Below, piece by piece: positions 25,853-32,762 of a stretch of DNA of 64,000 nucleotides. Positions within the stretch are counted from its first letter, which is position 1. Each line of letters opens with the position of its first letter. The DNA is from Streptomyces sp. NBC_01428 (GTDB taxonomy: Bacteria; Actinomycetota; Actinomycetes; Streptomycetales; Streptomycetaceae): NCBI RefSeq assembly GCF_036231965.1, contig NZ_CP109499.1:7688001-7752000 (forward strand). Direction: 5' to 3'. A model generated the notes under the pieces. The model was not told the origin of the DNA. It saw only the letters and a program-made list of their open reading frames with translations, and searched no databases. The position numbers and the translations under genes were made by a program.

Positions 25853-26434
25853 TTGATCGCCGAGGCTAAGGCCGCCACACCGCGGTCCAACACCAGAGAA
25901 CCGGCCCTGATCGCCCGCGCCCTCGCGGGCGACCGGGACGCGTTCGGGGAGCTCTACGCACTGCACCACCCCGCGGTGCTCGCCTATGTACAGCGTCGCG
26001 TGCGCAACCGGCAGGTCGCCGAGGACATCACGGGCGAGACCTTCCTCAACGCCTGGATGAAACGAGGCACGTTCACCTACCGCGGTGTCGGGTTCGTGGG
26101 CTGGCTGATCACCATCGCGCGCAACAAGGTCATCGACCACTGCAAGAGCGCACAGCGGCGGGAGTTCGTCGTCGAGGACATGCTCGGCTTCGACGAGGAT
26201 CTCACCGTCAGCACCGAGGACACCGTGCTGATCGGCCTGGACGAGGAGCTGTTGCGCCAGGCGCTCGGCCAACTCCGGCCGCCCCAGCGCGAAGTCCTCA
26301 CCCGGCGCTTCCTCATGGAGCTGTCGGTCCTGGAGACCGCCCGGCACATGGCGCGGACCGAGGGCGCGGTGAAGACCCTGCAGTTCCGGGCCCTGGCCAA
26401 GCTGCGCAGCGAGTTCCTGGGTGTGGCGGCATGA
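25853..26434 (+). CDS. ECF-type RNA polymerase sigma factor
   Basis: A 193-residue sigma factor from TTG 25853, with GGAGTAGG just upstream. Region 2 has FGELYALHHPAVLAYVQRRVRN, AEDITGETFLNAW and GWLITIARNKVIDH. Region 4 has LGQLRPPQREVLTRRFLMELSV and TEGAVKTLQFRALAKLRSE. There is no anti-sigma gene beside it; the next frame overlaps its stop (ATGA) and encodes an unrelated-looking 456-residue protein. Control is probably through the upstream repeat-rich region. Confidence 0.9.
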   Translation: MIAEAKAATPRSNTREPALIARALAGDRDAFGELYALHHPAVLAYVQRRVRNRQVAEDITGETFLNAWMKRGTFTYRGVGFVGWLITIARNKVIDHCKSAQRREFVVEDMLGFDEDLTVSTEDTVLIGLDEELLRQALGQLRPPQREVLTRRFLMELSVLETARHMARTEGAVKTLQFRALAKLRSEFLGVAA

Positions 26435-27801
26435 CCCCCGCGCCCGGGGGCCGGACGGCGGTGGAAGCGGATCTCGCCGATCAACTCGGCGCTTTCGCGC
26501 GGGAGTTCGTCGCCGAACTGGAGGCGCAGGGACGGCTCGTGGAGGTCGGGGGCGCCGGAGTCCTCGAACGGCTGCGGACCCAGGTCGAGGCCTGGCGCAA
26601 CGGCCCGGAGCCCTATCGGGTGGCCGTGGACACGATCGTCGAGGACTGCGGATACCCCAGCGAGGTCGCGATGCGGATCGCCACCGCGTTGAACCGCCGG
26701 GGGCTGCTGCCGGGCGGCGAGGAACCCGAACCCCGGCACGACCGCGGCCCGGCGGCGCTGCCCCTCGTCCCGGGTGCGCGTGGCGCCATCGTCCTGCACC
26801 TCGCCGACCGCGGTGCGGGGCGTCCCTCCGCCGAGGGCGAGGCCGAGGGCGAAGGCGGGCGGGAAGGCGAACACGATCACGAGCACCGACACCGGCGCGA
26901 GTACGGCCATGAATCCGGTGTCGCGGGGGTGCCCGAGATCGGCTACGGCGGCGGGCACCGGAAGGGCCGCGAGAAATGGATCGAGAACGGGACCCGAAAC
27001 GGGGTCGGCCAGGGAAGCCCCGGCGAGGACGGGGCCGAGGGCTCCGCCGGACACGAGGCCGCGCACGGATACGCGGTGGCCGCCGCACCCGAGGCGCTGC
27101 GCGGACACGAGATCGCGGCCGGCCGCGAAGAGGCCGCCGCGCTGGAGACCGCGTCCCGAGCCGACCGTGTGCACGGACTCGCTGTCGCACCGGTGCCCGA
27201 ACCGGTGCCCGAACCGGTGGACGGACAGGTGCCCCGGGTGCGCCCGGCGGCAGCGCGGTCCCGCACCGCCGGATGGGACACCGCCTCCGCCCGCGCGGTC
27301 TCCGTCGCCGCGACCCTCCAGTCGGACCACCTCGCCCGCCTGGAGGCCATGCGGATCACCGCGGACGGCGAGCGCGTCACCGTGGCCATCAAGGCGACCT
27401 GTCTGGCCGACTGGGAGTACTGGCTCGACGCGATCGGCGCGGCCCGCAACGTACGCACCAGGACGGCCGGACACGCGCAGGTGGCCGCCGGGACCCTCGA
27501 CGGCGTCGCGGTCCACCTCACCGCCCACGGTGTCCCCGAACTTCTCCAGGAGGCCAGCGACGCCGCAGCCGACCCCTTCTACCTCTGGGGGCGGATCTAC
27601 GACCTCGGCGTGGGGCAGACCGACCGGTCCGACCGCGTCTGGCTCTCGCTCGGACGGCGACAGGACGAACGCGGCATGCCGCTGCTGGTCCTGCGCGGCA
27701 CCGCCGGTCCGCCGTACCCGCTGGCCGCCATCGTCATGGCCCACGGACCGCTGGCTCCCGCCGCCCCGCCCACCGCGGGCACCGACGGGGGAGACGGGTA
27801 G
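26431..27801 (+). CDS. Uncharacterised protein coupled to an ECF sigma factor
   Basis: 456 residues in three parts. The N-terminal ~95 residues are a conserved helical segment (DLADQLGAFAREFVAELEAQ; YPSEVAMRIATALNRRGLLP). A low-complexity middle of about 95-285 is rich in Gly, Glu, His and Arg, with a His cluster near EGEHDHEHRHRREYGHE. A C-terminal folded domain of about 285-440 has ATCLADWEYWLDAIG and ADPFYLWGRIYDLGVGQ. Its start overlaps the sigma-factor stop by 4 bp, so the pair is coupled. It does not look like a zinc-binding or membrane anti-sigma factor. Function unknown; a role in controlling the sigma factor is inferred from coupling alone. Confidence 0.75.
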   Translation: MTPAPGGRTAVEADLADQLGAFAREFVAELEAQGRLVEVGGAGVLERLRTQVEAWRNGPEPYRVAVDTIVEDCGYPSEVAMRIATALNRRGLLPGGEEPEPRHDRGPAALPLVPGARGAIVLHLADRGAGRPSAEGEAEGEGGREGEHDHEHRHRREYGHESGVAGVPEIGYGGGHRKGREKWIENGTRNGVGQGSPGEDGAEGSAGHEAAHGYAVAAAPEALRGHEIAAGREEAAALETASRADRVHGLAVAPVPEPVPEPVDGQVPRVRPAAARSRTAGWDTASARAVSVAATLQSDHLARLEAMRITADGERVTVAIKATCLADWEYWLDAIGAARNVRTRTAGHAQVAAGTLDGVAVHLTAHGVPELLQEASDAAADPFYLWGRIYDLGVGQTDRSDRVWLSLGRRQDERGMPLLVLRGTAGPPYPLAAIVMAHGPLAPAAPPTAGTDGGDG

Positions 27802-28607
27802 CCGAGCGGCGTAAACCAGCCAGCCCAGCCGCGAGGTCTCCGCTTGGGGTGACTGTTTCTCACCTGTGCCCACCGGCACCGCTGCACCAGAGGAAGCACG
27901 GTCACGTGTCCACCTGGTCGTCGGAACGCCGTACTGCACCTGGCCCAGAACCTCCCCCGAGGGCTGTAGGCGAACGCCTTCGTCATGGCCGGTTCTCTCC
28001 CTCGGCCGCGCGGTGACGGGGTGGCGTCGGTGGGGCACATCGGCCCTGATCCGTCCACGAATGGTGCGACAGGGTGAAAAGGTACGAGTCCGTCGCTCCG
28101 CCGTTCGCCCGGGCGACCCCGCTGCGGCCCGTCGGCCCCGTGGCGCCGGGGGGCGTACTTCTCAGGTCCCCGCATGAGTGCTTGGATGCTGAACCCGGCC
28201 GGGTTCCCGGCCGGCCCGTTGCTCGCCATCCGATCCGGGTGGTGGGACGGCTCCTTTCCATGCTCCGCAAAGCTGAAGGGGTCGTCGGCTGGGCCCGGTG
28301 CTCACGCCGGGCCCAGCCGTAGTGCCCGGGAGCGCTTCCCCACGCGCCGTCGGAGGGCGTCGCGCCGTCGAGCGCCCCCCCGTGCGCCCTGTGGAGGCCA
28401 CGGCGCGAGGCGGTAGCTTGCCTGTCATGCGGAGCATGGCCGCCGTGCCGCTCGACGGAGAGGCACGGCGGAAGCCGTCCGCGAACCGCGCGTGACAGGA
28501 CCGGCCGTACCGTGGATGCCCCGGCAGCGGCGCCCTTCGTTCACGCGCCCGCCCGTGCCGTTCCTCCGGCCCGGTGTCCCGTGGAGCGATCCCCGGGGGG
28601 TACGGAT
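27802..28607. other. Long intergenic region without a convincing gene
   Basis: About 800 bp between the 456-residue protein gene and the SGNH hydrolase. Open frames here have irregular codon positions and no recognisable protein. The only clear elements are the hairpin at 28286-28319 and a short GGTGA/TCACC hairpin near 27853-27869. A regulatory RNA or a small diverged gene cannot be excluded. Confidence 0.5.
28286..28319. terminator. Strong hairpin terminator
   Basis: A perfect 13-bp stem (CGGCTGGGCCCGG) with an 8-base loop. No annotated gene ends close by on either strand: the nearest + stop is 485 bp upstream and the nearest - stop is at 28608. This hints at an unrecognised transcript. 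Confidence 0.65.
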
Positions 28608-29423
28608 TCAGCTCCCGTGCACGGACTCCGTGCCATGGCTTCCCGTGACAGGACCCTCGTACGGCAGCAGGTCCGGGCGCTTCGCCGGGAGGCCGTCGCC
28701 GGACGAGCGGCCCGTCAGGCGCCGGCCGATCCACGGCAGCAGATGCTGCCGGGCGAAGCGGGCGTCCGCGGTGCGGCGGGAGACGAAGCCGGGCAGGGTC
28801 GTCGGCCCCATGGGGGTGCGCCACTCCTGGTCCTCGCCGTCGTATCCGAGCGTCTGCCACACGGCCTCGGCGACCCTGCGGTGTCCCTCGGCGGTCAGGT
28901 GCAGCCGGTCCACGTCCCACATGCGCGGGTCCGCGAGCGAGGGCGCCCCGTAGAGGTCGACCACCAGCGCTCCGTGCCGCTTCGCAAGGTCGTCGACGAC
29001 GACGAACAACTCCTCCATGCGCGGACGGAAGCGTTCGAGCACCGGGCCGTTGCGCGCCGGGCTGCGCATCAGGACGAGTTGTTCGCAGGCAGGGGCGAGC
29101 CGTTCCACGGCCTCCTCCAGGAGACCCCGGACGCGTCCCATGTCGACCTTGGGCCGCAGGGTGTCGTTCAGGCCGCCGACGAGCGTGATCACGTCGGGAC
29201 GCATGGCGGCGGCGACATCGACCTGCTCGGCGACGATCTGCCCGATCAGCTTGCCGCGCACCGCGAGGTTGGCGTAGCGGAAACCGGGGGCGCGGGCCGC
29301 CATCCGGGCCGCGAGGAGGTCGGCCCAGCCCCGGTAGGAACCGTCGGGCAACAGGTCCGACATGCCCTCGGTGAAGGAGTCGCCGACCGCGACAAGACTG
29401 GTGTAGGTGGCATTCGTCTGCAT
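28608..29423 (-). CDS. SGNH/GDSL-family hydrolase
   Basis: A 271-residue cytoplasmic SGNH hydrolase. Block I GDSFTEG carries the nucleophile Ser, the block II Gly lies in NLAVRGKLIG, block III Asn is in GGLNDTLRP, and block V is DRLHLTAEGH with Asp/His. Family members are esterases, lipases or acyl-thioesterases; the substrate is not predictable. There is no signal peptide, unlike secreted Streptomyces lipases of this fold. A T-rich stretch precedes the ATG. Confidence 0.93.
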   Translation of the reverse strand: MQTNATYTSLVAVGDSFTEGMSDLLPDGSYRGWADLLAARMAARAPGFRYANLAVRGKLIGQIVAEQVDVAAAMRPDVITLVGGLNDTLRPKVDMGRVRGLLEEAVERLAPACEQLVLMRSPARNGPVLERFRPRMEELFVVVDDLAKRHGALVVDLYGAPSLADPRMWDVDRLHLTAEGHRRVAEAVWQTLGYDGEDQEWRTPMGPTTLPGFVSRRTADARFARQHLLPWIGRRLTGRSSGDGLPAKRPDLLPYEGPVTGSHGTESVHGS

Positions 29424-29513
29424 GGCGGGAAAGATGGTAACCCGAACACATACTCAACGGTCGGTCGGGTCCACCACCGCGGGAGCCGACCCCTTGGGCC
29501 GGCCCGCCGCACA

Positions 29514-29552
29514 CCGGTGCCCGGCGGACGACAGCCGTCCGCCGGGCACCGG
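29514..29552 (-). terminator. Very strong hairpin terminator after the CNNM/CBS operon
   Basis: A perfect 17-bp stem (CCGGTGCCCGGCGGACG) with a 5-base loop between the hemolysin-like operon stop at 29622 and the SGNH gene start. Confidence 0.85.
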
Positions 29553-29558
29553 CATCCG

Positions 29559-29638
29559 CTCCGAGACCGGAAGCGCGACTCCGAGACCGGGAGTCCGACT
29601 CCTGGACCGGAAGCGCGACTCCTAGACCGGCTGTCCGA
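29559..29638. repeat. Four tandem copies of a 20-bp repeat at the 3' end of a CNNM/CBS gene
   Basis: Units of 20 bp begin CTCC(G/T)(A/G)GACCGG and alternate between two endings (AAGCGCGA; GAGTCCGA or CTGTCCGA). The last unit runs into the final codons of the gene whose stop is at 29622-29624. Confidence 0.75.
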
Positions 29639-30635
29639 ACAGCTCCCGCAGGACGTCCTCCATGGTCACCAGGCCCGCGAGGCGTCCGTCGCTGCCCATC
29701 ACCGCCGCGAGGTGCGTCCGGCTGCGGCGCATGGCCGTCAGGACGTCGTCCAGGGGAGTGCTCTCCCGGACCCGGGCGATGAGCCGCATGTCCTCCACCC
29801 GGAACGGCACGTCGCGCGGGGTGGCGTCCAGCGCGTCCTTGACGTGCAGATACCCGAGGATGCGACGGCCGTCGTCGACGACCGGGAAACGGGAGAAGCC
29901 CGATTCGGCGGACAGCCGCTCCAGCTCCTCGGGCGTGATGCCCGCATGCGCGTAGACGACCCGTTCCACCGGGAGCACGACGTCGTGCACGGGCCGACGA
30001 CCCAGCTCCAGAGCGTCGTGCAGGCGCTCCTGGGCCCGGTCGTCGATGAGCCCGGCGGCGCCGGAGTCCTTCACGAGGCGGGCCAGCTCGTCGTCCGAGA
30101 AGGTCGCCACGACCTCGTCCTTGGTCTCCACCCGCAACAGCTTCAGCAGTCCGTTCGCGAAGGCGTTGACGGTGAAGATCACCGGACGCAGGGCGCGTGA
30201 GAGGGCGACCAGCGGCGGTCCGAGCAGCAGCGCCGTCCGCACCGGTTCGGCGAGCGCCACGTTCTTCGGCACCATCTCACCGAGCAGCATGTGCAGATAC
30301 GTCGCCAGGCTGAGCGCGATGACGAAGGAGACGGCGTGGCCGGCGCCGGAGGGCACGCCCACTGCGTGGAACACCGGCTCCAGCAGATGCGCGATCGCGG
30401 GTTCGGCCACGATGCCGAGCACCAGGGTGCACAGCGTGATACCCAGCTGGGCCGTGGCGAGGAGCGCGGAGACGTGCTCGAGACCCCACAGCACGCTGCG
30501 TGCGCGTCGGTCGCCCTGCTCCGCGTGCGGCTCGATCTGGCTGCGGCGCACCGAGATCAGCGCGAACTCGCCGCCCACGAAGAAGCCGTTCACGACGAGC
30601 GTCGCGAGCCCGATCAGCAGTTGTACGGCGGTCAT
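29622..30635 (-). CDS. CNNM/CBS-domain membrane protein (hemolysin C/CorC family, short form)
   Basis: 337 residues: an N-terminal CNNM (DUF21) domain with four hydrophobic segments (about 1-190; GEFALISVRRSQIE, LLATAQLGITLCTLVLGI, LGEMVPKNVALA), then two CBS motifs (FSRFPVVDDGRRILGYLHVKDAL; VTMEDVLREL). It lacks the CorC_HlyC terminal domain that its upstream partner keeps. The family mediates magnesium or other divalent-cation transport or homeostasis. ATG 30635 overlaps the partner's stop by 4 bp, so the two are coupled and may form a heterodimer. Confidence 0.92.
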   Translation of the reverse strand: MTAVQLLIGLATLVVNGFFVGGEFALISVRRSQIEPHAEQGDRRARSVLWGLEHVSALLATAQLGITLCTLVLGIVAEPAIAHLLEPVFHAVGVPSGAGHAVSFVIALSLATYLHMLLGEMVPKNVALAEPVRTALLLGPPLVALSRALRPVIFTVNAFANGLLKLLRVETKDEVVATFSDDELARLVKDSGAAGLIDDRAQERLHDALELGRRPVHDVVLPVERVVYAHAGITPEELERLSAESGFSRFPVVDDGRRILGYLHVKDALDATPRDVPFRVEDMRLIARVRESTPLDDVLTAMRRSRTHLAAVMGSDGRLAGLVTMEDVLRELFGQPV

Positions 30636-31957
30636 CGCGCGGTCTCCTCGGCGTCGTGCGGCGCGTGCAGCAGCACGCGGGCGGCCCGTCGTCCCGAGGC
30701 GTCCACCACGTCGAGCCGCCAGCCGGTGGCCTCGACGGCGTCCCCCTCGGCGGGGATGCGGCCCAGCTCGGCCGCGACGAAACCGGCCAGGGTCTCGTAC
30801 GGACCGTCGGGCACCCGCAGTCCGACCCGGGCGAGCTGGTCCGTACGGGCGGACCCGTCGGCCGAGTACAGCGTCCGGCCGGAGTCGTCCGTGCCGACCG
30901 GCGCGATGTCGGGCGTCTCGTGCGGATCGTGCTCGTCACGGACCTCGCCGACGACCTCCTCGACGATGTCCTCCAGCGTGGCGACACCGGCGGTACCGCC
31001 GTACTCGTCGATGACCACGGCCATCGTGCGCTTGCCGGCCAGCCGGTCCAGCAGGCGGTCGACGGTCAGCGACTCCGGCACGAGCAGCGTCTCCCGCATG
31101 ATCCGGGCGACGGGAGTCTGGGTCCGCTCCTCGGCGGGGACCGTGAGGACGTCCTTGATGTGGGCCACACCGACGACCTCGTCGAGGCTGTCCTGGTAGA
31201 CGGGGAAGCGGGACAGGCCGGTCGCCCGGGTCGCGTTCGCCACGTCCTCGCAGGTCGCCTGCATGTCCAGGGCGATGACCTGGACGCGCGGCGTCATCAC
31301 GTTCTCCGCGGTCAGGTCGGCGAGGTTCAGGGTGCGCACGAACAGCTCGGCGGTGTCCGCCTCCAGCGCGCCCTCCTTCGCGGAGTGCCGGGCGAGCGCC
31401 ACCAGCTCCTGCGGCCCGCGCGCGGAGGCCAGCTCCTCGGCGGGTTCGAGGCCGAAACGCCGCACGACGTGGTTGGCCGTGTTGTTGAGGTGCGCGATGA
31501 ACGGACGGAAGGCCGCGCTGAACCAGCGCTGCGGCGTCGCCACGCGCTTGGCCACGGCCAGCGGCGTGGAGATCGCCCAGTTCTTCGGCACCAGCTCGCC
31601 CACGACCATCAGGAAGAGGGTCGAGAGCGCCGTACCGATGACCAGGGCCACCGAACGCGACGCGGAGGCCGGAACGCCGATCGACTCCAGGGGGCCCGCG
31701 ATCAGCTTGGCGATCGAGGACTCGGAGAGCATGCCGACGACCAGGTTGGTCACGGTGATGCCGAGCTGGGCGCCGGACAGCTGGAAGGTGAGGTTGCGTA
31801 CGGCCTTGAGGGCACCCGAGGCGCCCCGCTCGCCGCGCTCCACGGCACGTTCGAGTTCGCTGCGCTCGACCGTGGTCAGCGAGAACTCCGCCGCCACGAA
31901 GGCGCCGCAGGCCAGCGAGAGCAGAACGGCCACCAGCAGCAGGAGAACTTCGGTCAT
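30632..31957 (-). CDS. CNNM/CBS-domain membrane protein (hemolysin C/CorC family, full-length form)
   Basis: 441 residues: CNNM domain (about 1-200; GAFVAAEFSLTTVERSEL, QLSGAQLGITVTNLVVGML, VVGELVPKNWAIS), CBS pair (LSRFPVYQDSLDEVVGVAHIKDVL; RTMAVVIDEYGGTAGVATLEDIVEEVVGE), and a C-terminal CorC_HlyC transporter-associated domain to about residue 425. It is first in a two-gene operon with its short paralogue. Predicted role: divalent-cation (Mg/Co) handling at the membrane. Its 257-bp leader contains a structured element at 32097-32137. Confidence 0.93.
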   Translation of the reverse strand: MTEVLLLLVAVLLSLACGAFVAAEFSLTTVERSELERAVERGERGASGALKAVRNLTFQLSGAQLGITVTNLVVGMLSESSIAKLIAGPLESIGVPASASRSVALVIGTALSTLFLMVVGELVPKNWAISTPLAVAKRVATPQRWFSAAFRPFIAHLNNTANHVVRRFGLEPAEELASARGPQELVALARHSAKEGALEADTAELFVRTLNLADLTAENVMTPRVQVIALDMQATCEDVANATRATGLSRFPVYQDSLDEVVGVAHIKDVLTVPAEERTQTPVARIMRETLLVPESLTVDRLLDRLAGKRTMAVVIDEYGGTAGVATLEDIVEEVVGEVRDEHDPHETPDIAPVGTDDSGRTLYSADGSARTDQLARVGLRVPDGPYETLAGFVAAELGRIPAEGDAVEATGWRLDVVDASGRRAARVLLHAPHDAEETAR

Positions 31958-32096
31958 CGGGTCACCTCCGTCCCATGATCGGCCAGGGTCGGGGGGATCG
32001 CGCGATGTCCGCGGCCACCGTGACGAGCACGGCGCCGGGTACTGGGAGGTTCGCCCATGGGCGGACGCTCACACCTTTCGTAGGAGGACGGAGTGT

Positions 32097-32137
32097 CCAC
32101 CAAGGGTAAAGGAAGAGCAAAGCGTTCTCCTTGGTGG
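32097..32137. promoter_or_regulatory. Structured low-GC element in the CNNM operon leader
   Basis: Perfect 9-bp arms CCACCAAGG and CCTTGGTGG enclose a 23-base loop of unusually low GC. On the + strand an AGGAGG at 32082-32087 sits 5 bases before GTG 32093, which opens a frame beginning VSTKGKGRAKR. On the - strand it falls in the 5' leader of the cation-transport operon. It may be a regulatory RNA stem, or a small gene reading the other way. Confidence 0.4.
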
Positions 32138-32214
32138 CCCCCGTACCTGACAAGGAACCAGGGGAGTGTCGCTGGGACCAGTCCGGTTCCCCCGACCGGT
32201 CCGGACGACACCCG

Positions 32215-32640
32215 CTACGCGCCGAGCGGCTTCACCCAGCGCCGCCAGTGCTCCTCGGGCGCGTACCCGGCGGCGCGCCAGGCGTGGTGGGCCGACTCGT
32301 TCCGCCGCAGCACCATCGCGTCCCCGCGCCGCCCGCCGAGCCGTACGAAACGTTCCTCCGCGGCGGCGAGCAGCGCCGAGCCGATGCCGAGCCGTCGCCG
32401 GTCCGGATGCACCGCCAGCCGGTACAGATGGCAGCGCCAGCCGTCGAAGCCGGCGATCACCGTGCCGGCCAGTTCCCCGTCCCGTTCCGCGAGGAGCAGG
32501 GCCCCGGGGTCCCGGGCGAGCAGCCGCTCTACGCCGTCGCGGTCGTCGCTGATGCTCGTGCCCTCGGCGGCCGTCCTCCAGAAGGCGAGCACCGTGTCCA
32601 GGTCCTCGGGCGCGGCGGCCCGTATCCGCAGGTCGGTCAT
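32215..32640 (-). CDS. GNAT family N-acetyltransferase
   Basis: A 141-residue single-domain GNAT. Motif A is LYRLAVHPDRRRLGIGSALLAAAEERF at about residues 72-98, the acetyl-CoA pyrophosphate loop being RRLGIGSAL. An N-terminal IRAAAPEDLDTVLAFW and C-terminal HHAWRAAGY complete the fold. Acceptor unknown. It lies upstream of the CNNM operon in the same direction, but the 257-bp gap suggests separate transcription. Confidence 0.92.
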   Translation of the reverse strand: MTDLRIRAAAPEDLDTVLAFWRTAAEGTSISDDRDGVERLLARDPGALLLAERDGELAGTVIAGFDGWRCHLYRLAVHPDRRRLGIGSALLAAAEERFVRLGGRRGDAMVLRRNESAHHAWRAAGYAPEEHWRRWVKPLGA

Positions 32641-32762
32641 GGGCCGATCCCATCACGCGGGCCGTGCCGTGGCACCGGATTCCACCATCCGGACGGCTGT
32701 CGGCCACCGGTGGGCGGCCGACCGGTGCGCGAGGAGACCCCGGTCGGCCGTCGGCACGGCGG

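Noticed and set aside
27983..28229. Minus-strand frame beginning MTKAFAYSPRGRFW as a possible small gene
   Set aside because: It continues into the 3' end of the 456-residue protein gene on the other strand, and shows no conserved protein features.
31958..32214. M-box or yybP/ykoY manganese riboswitch in the CNNM leader
   Set aside because: The conserved cores of these classes are not found in the minus-strand leader; only a simple stem-loop is visible.
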